DNA of 64,000 nt from Leptospira wolffii serovar Khorat str. Khorat-H2 (lineage in GTDB: Bacteria; Spirochaetota; Leptospiria; Leptospirales; Leptospiraceae). The stretch lies in contig NZ_AKWX02000020.1 of the NCBI RefSeq assembly GCF_000306115.2, positions 682,001 to 746,000 of the forward strand, in the 5' to 3' direction. Position 1 is the first letter of the stretch; every line of letters starts with the position of its first letter. A model generated the notes under the pieces. That model saw nothing but the letters and a program-made list of their open reading frames with translations, was not told the DNA's origin and did not search any database. Below, piece after piece: positions 17,207-24,921 of the stretch. The position numbers and the translations under genes were made by a program.

Positions 17207-18088
17207 ATGAATTATCGAACGGGCAGAAGATGTGCCACCTTATTCCTTTGCCTATCGCTTCCTTTGGTTTACGGATGTTCCACTCTTCTTGTGGATATCA
17301 TCGAAGAAGGAGCGTCCGATAAGGCCTTAGCTCTCTTGGATGAAGGGGAGGATCCGAACGGACTCGCTGCCTGTGATACCCCTCTTTACACCGCTGCAAA
17401 GAAAAACGATCAAATCGTAATCCAAGCATTGTTGAAGAAGGGAGCCGACCCGAAACTCAGATCCAAAGAATGCGCCTATAGGGATATGTTCGGTCGTTAT
17501 AAGGCAGGAAACAGAAGCCCATTGGATTCCGTTAAATCCTTAGAGGTTGCCAGGATCCTGCTAGATGCGGGAGCAGACCCTCGTTGGGGTGGCTTCGAAG
17601 AGAGGGGAAATAGCGTAGCCAATTGGACTCCTTTGTATGTGGCGATTCTTGCGGACCGCTATGAGATCGCCCGTTTGCTTGTGGAGAAAGGAGCGAGAGT
17701 GAACCAGTATTCGGATTCGGATGGATCGAATATTTTTCTGAGATTATTATCCGGTAAAAAGGATGCCAAAGCCCAAGCTCTCCGAACCTATCTGATTGCA
17801 AAGGGAGCCAAGGAGCTACCTCTAGCCCAAGCGTCCAAGTTGATAATGGGGACGGAAGCCTATACGACTTACAGACATATCCCGAGCGGACAGACAACTA
17901 CCCTGTCTCCCGAGATCGCTTCCCTGATTCGTAAGTCCCCAGAACAGGTGATCCCACTCACCTTATCCGCCGAAGAAGGAAAATATTATCATTATTCTGA
18001 ATTCGAATGGACGGATAATAAACAGAACCTTCATGAATGGTTGGTTTTGTTCCGGGCCTCTTTGGGACTCGTCCGTAGTAGGAAATAA
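17207..18088 (+). CDS. Ankyrin-repeat lipoprotein
   Basis: A 293-residue protein whose signal segment ends in LVYGC, so Cys24 is the likely lipidation site. Ankyrin units are visible: DTPLYTAAKKNDQIVIQALLKKGADP, a diverged unit ending in VARILLDAGADP, and TPLYVAILADRYEIARLLVEKGARV; a fourth, degenerate unit follows (ALRTYLIAKGAKEL). The C-terminal 80 residues are not ankyrin. Such repeats bind proteins; membrane-anchored bacterial examples often lie in the periplasm and protect catalase or other enzymes. Partner unknown. The ATG at 17207 follows an AT-rich stretch with no strong ribosome-binding site. Confidence 0.85.
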   Translation: MNYRTGRRCATLFLCLSLPLVYGCSTLLVDIIEEGASDKALALLDEGEDPNGLAACDTPLYTAAKKNDQIVIQALLKKGADPKLRSKECAYRDMFGRYKAGNRSPLDSVKSLEVARILLDAGADPRWGGFEERGNSVANWTPLYVAILADRYEIARLLVEKGARVNQYSDSDGSNIFLRLLSGKKDAKAQALRTYLIAKGAKELPLAQASKLIMGTEAYTTYRHIPSGQTTTLSPEIASLIRKSPEQVIPLTLSAEEGKYYHYSEFEWTDNKQNLHEWLVLFRASLGLVRSRK

Positions 18089-18203
18089 ATGTTAAACTTC
18101 CAGTTCATAGATCAAGTGAGAGAAGCGGGCCGGATATCCAATCGCAATAAAACGTTCCGGTTTCCGGCTTGCCATTTCACTGCAAAAAGGATTCTCTTTA
18201 CAC

Positions 18204-18755
18204 ATGGCTATCCATTCCGTTTTCGGTAAACTCCAGTTCAAACCGGGGGAGGGGGACGTTTGTGTCTTATCCTCGCCTTACGAATTCGAACCTGCCCTTT
18301 CCACTCTAGGAGGGCCGGTGGATCGGGCCCTACGTTCCGGAAAGCGTTATCGCCTGATTCTGGCTTTCGTCCAAACGGAAGTGGAAATCAGGAATATCGC
18401 TTCTATGGTTCCTACTTCTTTGATTGAAGACGGGTTATTATGGTTAGCATATCCCAAAAAGGATTCTCGAAAGTATAATGTCTCCATCCATAGAGACGCC
18501 GGATGGGACCCTCTAGGTAAAATCAATTTCGAAGGGGTCCGTTTAATCTCGATCGACGACGACTGGTCTGCATTGAGATTCAGGCATACTTCCCTGATTA
18601 AGAATCTGGAAAGGGACCCGAGCCTGACTTTGAGCGAAGAGGGTAAAAAACGCGCTACGGCCAAGAAAAAGGCCGCGAAAAAAAAGACCCCGCCCAAGAA
18701 GAAATCCGCTCCTAAGAAGAAAACTCCCCCCAAGAAAAAGGTTAAAAAGAAATAG
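18204..18755 (+). CDS. DUF3052-like protein with histone H1-like Lys/Pro/Ala tail
   Basis: A 183-residue protein in two parts. Residues 1-135 resemble the DUF3052 protein at 13830-14228: DGLLWLAYPKKDS aligns with GMVWISWPKSASG, and LISIDDDWSALRFR with VCAIDSVWSGLLFRRR. Residues from about 148 to the end are almost only Lys, Ala and Pro (AKKKAAKKKTPPKKK and similar), like the C-terminal tail of histone H1 or bacterial HctA/AlgP-type proteins. Tails of this kind bind nucleic acid non-specifically. Function of the globular part is unknown. The tail is encoded with mixed AAG/AAA codons rather than a pure repeat. Confidence 0.8.
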   Translation: MAIHSVFGKLQFKPGEGDVCVLSSPYEFEPALSTLGGPVDRALRSGKRYRLILAFVQTEVEIRNIASMVPTSLIEDGLLWLAYPKKDSRKYNVSIHRDAGWDPLGKINFEGVRLISIDDDWSALRFRHTSLIKNLERDPSLTLSEEGKKRATAKKKAAKKKTPPKKKSAPKKKTPPKKKVKKK

Positions 18756-18789
18756 AGGTTTTCCTCTTACCGTTTTTTAGAGAAAAATC

Positions 18790-18822
18790 GCCTCTTATTA
18801 AAATATGAGGTCTTTCTTTTTT
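18790..18822 (+). terminator. Possible terminator after the H1-tailed gene
   Basis: Arms CCTCTTAT and ATATGAGG pair except for one mismatch, and a T-rich tract follows. It is weaker than the other terminators in this window. Confidence 0.35.
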
Positions 18823-18883
18823 TGCAGAATGGATACTTATCTTGAACGGTTCCGTCCGTTCCGTTTAAGGGTTTGAAAATCGT

Positions 18884-19453
18884 ATGTATCCTAAGTTCTC
18901 ATATAAGCTTGGTGCGAGCGGATTCGGAATCATAATTCTTCTTTCCTTCGTTTCGATTTTTTGCGGCCCTTCTACGGACAAAACACCTTATAAAGAATTG
19001 CGCCAGCTTGCTTTCCAAACGGAATATGACGATATCGGAATCAAGGATCCTCTCGGTAAAACGCTGGTTTACGGGATTATCCTGGACTTGCCCGCTCAAA
19101 GGGAACTGGCCACGTTGACCACCTTTTTATCCGGAGATGCTAGTATCTTTCTTACTTCGGGAGCTTCCTTTATCGGAGGCGGAGGAAAAGAAAGAATCCA
19201 AAAAAGCACCGTTCGATTTATTCAAAAATACGCCTATTTGTGGAAACAAGGGAAGAAGGTGGAGGGAATTCCTAGTCCGGATTTGGATAAGGTTCGATTC
19301 TTCTTTCTTACTACGCAAGGAACCTATTATGTGGAGGATAGCGTCCAAGCGATCGATAAGGATGTGTCCTCTTTAACCCCTATCTTTGACGAGGCCCAGG
19401 CGGTTATTTCGGAGATTCGGTTGGAAGCGGAAAAAGCCTCCGACGACGATTGA
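18884..19453 (+). CDS. Probable lipoprotein of unknown function
   Basis: A 189-residue protein with a hydrophobic N-terminal segment ending in SFVSIFC followed by GPS, so Cys27 is the likely lipidation site. The mature part contains a glycine/serine-rich segment (TSGASFIGGGGKER) and a beta-rich middle; I recognise no family. The start ATG has AAGGG about 11 bases upstream. It converges on a 77-residue gene with one base between the stops. Confidence 0.72.
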   Translation: MYPKFSYKLGASGFGIIILLSFVSIFCGPSTDKTPYKELRQLAFQTEYDDIGIKDPLGKTLVYGIILDLPAQRELATLTTFLSGDASIFLTSGASFIGGGGKERIQKSTVRFIQKYAYLWKQGKKVEGIPSPDLDKVRFFFLTTQGTYYVEDSVQAIDKDVSSLTPIFDEAQAVISEIRLEAEKASDDD

Positions 19454-19454
19454 A

Positions 19455-19688
19455 TTAATAACCTCCGGCATCCCTCTTAACGATCAGGTCGCTGATCACT
19501 TTTTCTTCCGTTAGATATTTGCGATTCAGGTAGGAGATGGCATAGTTCAGAAATTTAGGAACTTCTTTGCCCGCATCCAAAAGATCCAATTTGGTCTGAG
19601 TCAATTCGTCCATGGTCGCCAGAGCGAGCTTTCTTTGGCTCTGGTGGGACTCGAATTCGTCCTCGGTTTGGAATTCCAGGCTTGCCAC
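19455..19688 (-). CDS. Small conserved-looking protein of unknown function (77 aa)
   Basis: A 77-residue, acidic, helical protein (LALATMDELTQTKLDLLDAGKEVPKF...). It begins at a GTG at 19688; the ribosome-binding site is weak. No signal peptide or metal motif is present. Codon usage matches the neighbours and the gene fills the gap between two well-supported genes exactly, which supports coding. Function unknown. Confidence 0.6.
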   Translation of the reverse strand: MASLEFQTEDEFESHQSQRKLALATMDELTQTKLDLLDAGKEVPKFLNYAISYLNRKYLTEEKVISDLIVKRDAGGY

Positions 19689-19748
19689 GATCTAAATGTA
19701 ATCAGGAATTCGGATTTCTGCAAGCAAAAGCGGACGGATCGGAGAGAA

Positions 19749-19782
19749 AATCCCTTCTCCCTTTGCACAGGAAGAAGGGATT
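19749..19782 (-). terminator. Terminator after the MFS gene
   Basis: A ten-base-pair perfect stem (AATCCCTTCT with AGAAGGGATT) lies about 20 bases after the stop of the transporter gene, read on the minus strand, and is followed by TTTTCTCT. The opposite strand has a weaker T-tract. Confidence 0.7.
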
Positions 19783-19802
19783 CGTTTTAATGTTACTTAA
19801 TA

Positions 19803-21164
19803 TTATGTCGGAGAATTTCCGTTTTGCTTCTCCCATTCCTTCGCTTTTTCGATGCCTCGTTTTTCGTTTACGAACGCGTTGATTACGAGAGAGATAAAGA
19901 AGAAGATCGCTACCACCAAAAAGGCGTTACGTAGATCGAAGATTTTCTGAAGCATTCCGATGGCGAATACTCCTATTGCTCCCGCCAGTTTTCCGGACAG
20001 TCCCCAGAGTCCGAAAAATTCTCCTGACTTTGTTTCCGGGGAGAAGATGGCCACTAGTCCCCGACTTGCGGACTGGGTGGATCCTACACCCGAACCTGCT
20101 AAGGTCCCGAAGAATACGAAAACCCATTGCACGGAGAAATCGAATCCTAAGCCGTTCAAAATCGCGGTGATATCTTTCACGAAGTAGATACCTAGAAGAC
20201 ATAGGATCCAGAAAACTAAGGTAATATTAAAGGTTCTCTTGGCGCCGAATTTGTCTTGGACCGTTCCAAAGACGATCGCTCCTATCATAGCGAAGATTTG
20301 CAGAAGAATAAAAAGAGTCTTCGTTTGCTCAGCGGTGATCTTGATTTCCTGGTTTCCGTAAAGAAATGCGAAGGAGATAACGATGGAGATCGCGGCCATA
20401 GAGAAGAAGAGCGAAACCAGATAGATAACCAAATCCTTGAAATATCCCACGGATCGGATCGTTTTGAATACTTGATGAAAGCCGATTCTTAAATAACTTC
20501 TTCCGTCCGGTTTTGCGGTAAGGGCCTGGTATTCTTTCAACAAGATGAATGTAGGAATTCCTGCGAGAAAAAAGAACAGGGCGGTCAAAGGTCCTACCTG
20601 TCTTAAGGAGCCGTAATTTTCACTCGTGATTGCGTCTCCTACCCATTGGCTTACCAGAAAAACGGAAAGCAATCCGCCGATATAACCGACTCCCCAGGCA
20701 TATCCTGAAATTTTACCTAGTTGTTCTTTGGGGCCCAAATGTGGGAGGAAAGAGGAGGCGAAGTTTTCTCCCGATGCAAAAAAGAAGTTCGAAAAGATCA
20801 GCAATACAAACGCTACACCCCAGACTCCCGGGCTAGAAGCAAGCCAAAGGGCGGAAGTGGTGATAATGCAACCTATATAGCTCCAAAATAAAAAGGCTTT
20901 TTTTCTCGCGGAATAATCGGAGATGGCGCCGAATAAAGGCCCGGTGATCACTACCAATAGGTAGGAAATGCACAATGCTAAACCGAAGAAGAAATTTCCA
21001 TCCTCATACGGATTGCCGGGATTGGAAGACTGCGGAACCAGAACTTCCGCGAAAACTCTGCAATAGATGACTGTTATAATAACCGTAGTATAGCTCGAAT
21101 TGGCGAAATCGAACATGCACCATCCGAAGATTTCCCGTAAGGGAGCGCGTTTGGTTACTTGCAT
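19803..21164 (-). CDS. MFS transporter, Atg22/UMF1-like
   Basis: A 453-residue integral membrane protein with about 12 hydrophobic helices. The N-terminal signature REIFGWCMFDFANSSYTTVIITV is the hallmark of UMF1-type (vacuole effluxer Atg22-like) major facilitator proteins, and GPLFGAISDYSARKKAFL is the loop 2-3 motif of the MFS. A second signature, FGLWGLSGKLAGAIGV, comes late in the protein. Bacterial members are often linked to amino-acid or sugar efflux, but the substrate is unknown. Its own promoter must lie in the 190-base gap to the Bfd-like gene. Confidence 0.92.
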   Translation of the reverse strand: MQVTKRAPLREIFGWCMFDFANSSYTTVIITVIYCRVFAEVLVPQSSNPGNPYEDGNFFFGLALCISYLLVVITGPLFGAISDYSARKKAFLFWSYIGCIITTSALWLASSPGVWGVAFVLLIFSNFFFASGENFASSFLPHLGPKEQLGKISGYAWGVGYIGGLLSVFLVSQWVGDAITSENYGSLRQVGPLTALFFFLAGIPTFILLKEYQALTAKPDGRSYLRIGFHQVFKTIRSVGYFKDLVIYLVSLFFSMAAISIVISFAFLYGNQEIKITAEQTKTLFILLQIFAMIGAIVFGTVQDKFGAKRTFNITLVFWILCLLGIYFVKDITAILNGLGFDFSVQWVFVFFGTLAGSGVGSTQSASRGLVAIFSPETKSGEFFGLWGLSGKLAGAIGVFAIGMLQKIFDLRNAFLVVAIFFFISLVINAFVNEKRGIEKAKEWEKQNGNSPT

Positions 21165-21357
21165 TGTAAAAAAGTTTCCTCTATGGAATTTCCGAATGAG
21201 GATGGGCTCGAAAGTCCTATTGTCAACGAGAAATATCGGCTTCCCAGGGTATATGCTACCTTTATAAAATTAGGAAAAAAATCCCTTGATCCCCCGCTTA
21301 CGGATACTAGATTACTTGGAAGCTTCCCCTTTCGACGTCCAATAGATATACGAGTAC

Positions 21358-21585
21358 ATGAATTCGCCGGACTTCAGCCAAATCGATTTGAACGCCTTAA
21401 TGCGACCTAGAAAGGTTTGCGTGTGCAACCAAGTATCCGAGCAAGATCTGTTGGATTCTATCCGTAGGGGAAACGATACATTAGGAAAATTAATGAGAGA
21501 TACCAATTGCTGCACAGGCTGCGGCACTTGCAGAGGGAGAGTGACCAAACTACTTTCCGAAACTCTCGCAGCCCAGTCTAAATGA
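21358..21585 (+). CDS. Bfd-like [2Fe-2S]-binding protein
   Basis: A 75-residue ferredoxin-like protein. Cys21, Cys23, Cys55 and Cys58 have the C-x-C...C-x2-C spacing of bacterioferritin-associated ferredoxin and of the Bfd domain in nitrite reductases and NifU-type proteins, with GCGTCRGRV as the second half. Cys51 and Cys52 are extra. Bfd itself moves electrons to bacterioferritin for iron release; here no ferritin gene is near, so electron transfer or iron regulation is inferred only. The stop overlaps the next start as ATGA (21582-21585), indicating translational coupling. Confidence 0.85.
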   Translation: MNSPDFSQIDLNALMRPRKVCVCNQVSEQDLLDSIRRGNDTLGKLMRDTNCCTGCGTCRGRVTKLLSETLAAQSK

Positions 21586-22232
21586 ATCTTCCTTTTCTCT
21601 CCGTAAATATGGCCATGACCTTGGACGGAAAAGTTTCTCGTCCCGACGGAAAATGGTACGGTCTTTCTTCCCGAAACGATAAGAGAAGAATGGACCAAAT
21701 CCGCTCCGAATCGGATGCTTTGATCCTGGGAAAAAACAGCCTTTTAAACGACGATCCGGTCACTCATCTACGTTATGTGGAATCCGACCGGGAACCTAGG
21801 CCTATTCTTCTAGTTCGTAACGGAACCCTGCCCGAGGATCGCAAAGTATTTCAATTTTCCAAGCAAAGACCCTTACTATTCTGCACTTCGAATAACGAGA
21901 AAGAAGTGCGCTCCAATTTGGAGGATCTCGCGGAGATCGTAGTATTGGATTCTCAGGATATGGATTCCGATTTTGTGCTTTTAGAATTGGGAAAACGAGG
22001 ATATTCCAAAATACTTCTTGAAGGCGGACCTAGGCTCAACGATTCCTTTTTTCGAAAAGGATTGGTGAATCGGCTCTATGTTACGATCGTGCCTTTCTTA
22101 GTGGGACAAAAAGGACTTCCGTCGATCACCGGAGGGGACTCCGCCTACCTGGACTTCGACAAGGATGTCTGGAAGTTGACTTCTTGTGAAAAACACGAGG
22201 AAGAAGTCTTTTTGATCTATGATAAAAAGTAA
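21582..22232 (+). CDS. Stand-alone RibD C-terminal-like reductase (DHFR-like fold)
   Basis: A 216-residue protein covering only the reductase half of RibD. Motifs: FLSVNMAMTLDGKVS at the start, SDALILGKNSLLNDDPVTHLR, and KILLEGGPRLNDSFFRKGLVNRLYVTIVPFLVG toward the end. The family reduces 5-amino-6-ribosylamino-uracil 5'-phosphate in riboflavin synthesis or, in other branches, pterins. No deaminase domain is present, and no rib operon is near, so the specific substrate is open. It overlaps the Bfd-like gene by four bases and precedes the transglycosylase gene by eleven. Confidence 0.85.
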   Translation: MNLPFLSVNMAMTLDGKVSRPDGKWYGLSSRNDKRRMDQIRSESDALILGKNSLLNDDPVTHLRYVESDREPRPILLVRNGTLPEDRKVFQFSKQRPLLFCTSNNEKEVRSNLEDLAEIVVLDSQDMDSDFVLLELGKRGYSKILLEGGPRLNDSFFRKGLVNRLYVTIVPFLVGQKGLPSITGGDSAYLDFDKDVWKLTSCEKHEEEVFLIYDKK

Positions 22233-22243
22233 TCCGATAGAGT

Positions 22244-22888
22244 ATGAGTAGTTCGGAACATTTTCTTCATAAATGGATTGCAACTGCGATACGCGGTTTC
22301 CTCTTGTTTTGTTTTTGCCTCTTGATCTATTACCAGACTTTCCCGGAGAAGAAACTTCTTTTCCAAGAGGATAAACTCGTTTATCTACCGGAAAATTTGG
22401 AATCAGTTCCGCTGGGACCGGACTGGGTTCGCTTGGACGAACTTCCGGAAGGTAGTTTGGAATATTTGGTAGAAGTGGAAGACTATCGTTTTTATCGGCA
22501 TAGGGGATATTCTTTGGCAGATATCCAATCTTCGATCGTGCAAGCGGTTCTATTCTTCAGAAGACTTAGAGGGGCGAGTACCATCGATCAGCAACTGGCT
22601 AGAACTCTTTTTTTATCTAGGGATAAAACGCTGACTCGAAAATTGAGGGAAATCCGGATCGCCCAATGTTTGGATGAAGAGCTGGGAAAAAAGGGCGTCT
22701 TGGAATATTACCTGAATCTGGTTTATTGGGGAAGAGGACTCAACGGAATCTTTCGTTCTTCCAGATATTATTTTCAAAAACATCCTAAGAATCTGCTTCC
22801 AAGCGAATTCAAAGCCTTAGTCCAGATCTTAAAAAAGCCGGACGCTTATTCCTTGGAAGAAGTTCGGTCTTTAGCGGAACAATATTAA
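22244..22888 (+). CDS. Monofunctional peptidoglycan transglycosylase (GT51)
   Basis: A 214-residue protein: an N-terminal membrane anchor at about 17-32, then a GT51 glycosyltransferase domain that polymerises lipid II. Motif 1 is VEDYRFYRHRG (catalytic Glu in VED), motif 2 GASTIDQQLARTLFLS, motif 3 RKLREIRIAQCLDEELGKKGVLEYYLN, motif 4 YWGRGLNGI. No transpeptidase domain follows, so it is MtgA-type. It is the last gene of a three-gene unit with the Bfd-like and RibD-like genes and converges on the cytochrome gene with three bases between stops. Confidence 0.9.
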   Translation: MSSSEHFLHKWIATAIRGFLLFCFCLLIYYQTFPEKKLLFQEDKLVYLPENLESVPLGPDWVRLDELPEGSLEYLVEVEDYRFYRHRGYSLADIQSSIVQAVLFFRRLRGASTIDQQLARTLFLSRDKTLTRKLREIRIAQCLDEELGKKGVLEYYLNLVYWGRGLNGIFRSSRYYFQKHPKNLLPSEFKALVQILKKPDAYSLEEVRSLAEQY

Positions 22889-22891
22889 TTT

Positions 22892-23269
22892 TTACAGTCG
22901 CTCTATTTTATCCACCAGGGCCCAGATTTGATCCTCGGAAAGCTCCTTCGAAAAGGAAGGCATCGCTTGGTTCTTTCCGTCTCGGATCGTTTTGAAAATT
23001 CCCGCTCTCATCTTATTCCCTCCGAATAAGAAGCCCATCCTCATTCCGAAGGTCCCGAATTTTCTAGGAGTCGGATTTACATTAGGGTCAGGGATACCGT
23101 TCGTACCGTGGCAGGTCGCACATTTCCCGTTCCAAAAAGTATCGGCGAATGCTCTCAATTCCTGGGTGGGAGGGATGGGTCTGGCGACTTCTTCTTTCTT
23201 GGTCTGTCCGGTCCCGCAAGTAACGTAAAAAGTAGAGAGAAGAATGGATAGAATCAGGGAGAATTTCAT
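22892..23269 (-). CDS. Monohaem cytochrome c lipoprotein
   Basis: A 125-residue protein with a lipobox-like TFYVTC (Cys18), then a class I cytochrome c domain. Haem attachment is CATCH (Cys50, Cys53, His54) and Met103 in NQAMPSF is the expected second axial ligand. The linker after the lipid site is short and charged. A role as a membrane-anchored periplasmic electron carrier is inferred. The nearest respiratory gene is the COX4-like gene eight kilobases away, so the partner is not obvious. Confidence 0.9.
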   Translation of the reverse strand: MKFSLILSILLSTFYVTCGTGQTKKEEVARPIPPTQELRAFADTFWNGKCATCHGTNGIPDPNVNPTPRKFGTFGMRMGFLFGGNKMRAGIFKTIRDGKNQAMPSFSKELSEDQIWALVDKIERL

Positions 23270-23355
23270 AATCCGAGAATTCTTTCCTGCTTTCCGGTTC
23301 GGAAAACTTTTTTTCCCCTAGTTTTTCAAAATTCGTTCCTTAGGATTAAAAATGG

Positions 23356-23384
23356 TTGGACATCGGAGCTCGAGAGGAAATACT
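23356..23384 (+). promoter_or_regulatory. Candidate sigma-70 promoter for 5S rRNA
   Basis: TTGGAC at 23356-23361 and AATACT at 23379-23384 are separated by 17 bases. Transcription from about 23391 would begin five bases before the mature 5S end. Confidence 0.4.
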
Positions 23385-23395
23385 GGCTCTAGATT

Positions 23396-23511
<116 letters not shown>

Positions 23512-23527
23512 TTTCTTAGCAATTATC

Positions 23528-23557
23528 AAAAGGCCGGTTTTTACCGGCCTTTTTTAT
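23528..23557 (+). terminator. Terminator after 5S rRNA
   Basis: Nine-base-pair stem (AAGGCCGGT with ACCGGCCTT) with a four-base loop and a run of T. Confidence 0.9.
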
Positions 23558-23878
23558 TTTTCCGCCGCTTTTTAATAATCAGATCGGTAAGCATTTCCTA
23601 TTCCAAGGCCTTTATCCGTCTGAGTACGAATTTCCCTATTCGTAGAATCATTATAAATTGAGAATATACTAAAGAATCCTTCGGATTCGATTTTCATTAA
23701 GATTTAAAAACATTCCGTTAAAACATACGAAATAAGTCGACCGCAGACATTTTACGGCCTAAGGAATCTCCGTTAAGTCTCTTTATTAGTAAAGATAGCG
23801 CTCGTTCGAAATACAGGTGTTATATCGGTACGATCTGAAATTTTTTTCCAAAATTTGAGATTGTTTCATTTTGTCCGC
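23558..23878. other. Gene-less, AT-richer stretch
   Basis: No frame here looks like a gene. It holds a small hairpin (GAATCC/GGATTC around 23674-23688) and an AT-rich inverted repeat (AAATTTT/AAAATTT around 23838-23857). I can read nothing definite, other than AT-rich sequence that could assist the strong promoter at 23879. Confidence 0.5.
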
Positions 23879-23907
23879 TTGACTACCTGCACTCTCGATA
23901 GTAGAAT
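23879..23907 (+). promoter_or_regulatory. Strong sigma-70-type promoter
   Basis: TTGACT (23879-23884) and TAGAAT (23902-23907) are 17 bases apart, each one mismatch from consensus. T-rich sequence precedes the -35. No open reading frame begins downstream within 200 bases with a ribosome-binding site. Confidence 0.65.
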
Positions 23908-23913
23908 TCCCTC

Positions 23914-24058
23914 CGCTTCCGATTCTGGACCCCGAGGGAGTTTAGTTAGATTAGATGGGCTTAATTTCGAAAAGCGCGGGTTCCAAAATGACGTACTATG
24001 GCGGTTGATTCCTGACTGTGCTTGGTCGGGAGGAATTCCCCTCCCGACCCACCTTTTT
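23914..24058 (+). ncRNA. Candidate small RNA, about 145 nt
   Basis: The interval runs from the predicted start of the promoter at 23879-23907 to the U-run of a strong terminator hairpin. Internally, a TGGACCC segment near 23924 can pair with GGGTTCCA near 23970, with a smaller GCTT/AAGC stem inside, so the RNA can fold. No frame inside has a ribosome-binding site and the codon pattern does not look like the neighbours. It does not match my memory of 4.5S RNA, 6S RNA, tmRNA or RNase P. An alternative is a leader/attenuator for the secreted-protein gene 200 bases downstream. Confidence 0.5.
24024..24056 (+). terminator. Strong terminator not attached to any gene
   Basis: A perfect ten-base-pair stem (GGTCGGGAGG with CCTCCCGACC) with a six-base loop, then CACCTTTTT. 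There is no coding gene upstream on this strand after the 5S terminator, so it must end a non-coding transcript or act as an attenuator. Confidence 0.75.
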
Positions 24059-24255
24059 ACGTCTATCATTCGATTTTTCTATTCTGAAACTCTTTTTGTT
24101 TAGAACATTTTTTTAATATTCCAGTTATCAATCGGCTATCCCTTCGGCTCGAATCATTTTTCGAAATTATTTGAGCGGATTTCCAATTCAGGATCGCAAA
24201 TTCCCCGAGGAAATAAATTGTAGTCCCACATATTTCCGTATAGGAGCCGAAAGGA

Positions 24256-24837
24256 ATGTATCGTAGACCGATATATCTAGTAAAATTCTTACTCAATGTC
24301 GCATTAGCGACCGTTTTGATCTTAAGCTGGTCCCCTGCCTCGGCCGAATCGCAATGCCAAGGATTATCCAAAGGCCAATGCGAATCGGATTCGGATTGTA
24401 CCTGGGTATCGGGTTATAAGAAAGAAAGCGGAACTAGTGTGGATGCTTATTGCAGGGCAAAGCCAGGTAAGGCTTCCGATAACGGTAGCACCGTGAAAAA
24501 GTCCAAATCCAAGAAATCCGAAGATAGCGACGACGATTCCGACGAAGCGGAACCTAAGAAGAAAAAGAAATCCAAAAAGGATAAGGACGACGACGATAAG
24601 GATTCTAAAAAGTCTAAGAAAGACAAAGAAGACGATGACTCCGACTCTAAAAAATCCAAGAAGTCCAAAAAGGACAAGGATGATGACGGAGATAAAAAGT
24701 CCAAGAAATCCAAGAAGGATAAAGACGAGGACGACGATAAGGACTCCAAGAAGTCAAAGAAATCCAAAAAAGATAAGGACGACGACAAGGATTCTAAAAA
24801 ATCCAAAAAGTCTAAGAAGAAAAAGAAAGACGATTAA
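24256..24837 (+). CDS. Secreted Cys-rich protein with a long Lys/Asp/Ser repeat tail
   Basis: A 193-residue protein in three parts. A signal peptide ends at about residue 30 (SPASA). Residues 34-66 form a four-cysteine module (Cys34, Cys42, Cys48, Cys66) with CTWVSGY and AYCRAKPGK, a pattern that I associate with small secreted modules of unknown function. Residues from about 80 to the end are a polyampholyte of blocks such as KKSKKDKDDDDKDS repeated with small changes. The ribosome-binding site is an AAAGGA that abuts the ATG, with AGGAG further upstream. The tail would be disordered and highly charged; it could bind metal (calcium-like acid blocks), polyanions or cell surfaces. The reverse complement also has a long open frame, but that is only the repeat read backwards. 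Confidence 0.85.
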   Translation: MYRRPIYLVKFLLNVALATVLILSWSPASAESQCQGLSKGQCESDSDCTWVSGYKKESGTSVDAYCRAKPGKASDNGSTVKKSKSKKSEDSDDDSDEAEPKKKKKSKKDKDDDDKDSKKSKKDKEDDDSDSKKSKKSKKDKDDDGDKKSKKSKKDKDEDDDKDSKKSKKSKKDKDDDKDSKKSKKSKKKKKDD

Positions 24838-24864
24838 CTCGTCTCATTCTACTTTCTGAAAACA

Positions 24865-24897
24865 AAAAGACCGGAGAATTTCGCTCCGGTCTTTTTT
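24865..24897. terminator. Bidirectional terminator
   Basis: AGACCGGAG pairs with CTCCGGTCT with an A-run before and a T-run after, so it can end both the secreted-protein gene (plus) and the glycine cleavage operon (minus). Confidence 0.85.
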
Positions 24898-24921
24898 GTA
24901 ATAACGGACTTTCGTATGGGA

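Noticed and set aside
23855..24103. Plus-strand frame of 82 codons in the gene-less region
   Set aside because: No ribosome-binding site, crosses the promoter and terminator elements, and its composition is unlike the neighbours.
24447..24806. Minus-strand frame rich in Leu/Ser/Phe opposite the secreted repeat gene
   Set aside because: It is the reverse reading of the Lys/Asp/Ser repeat and carries no start signal.
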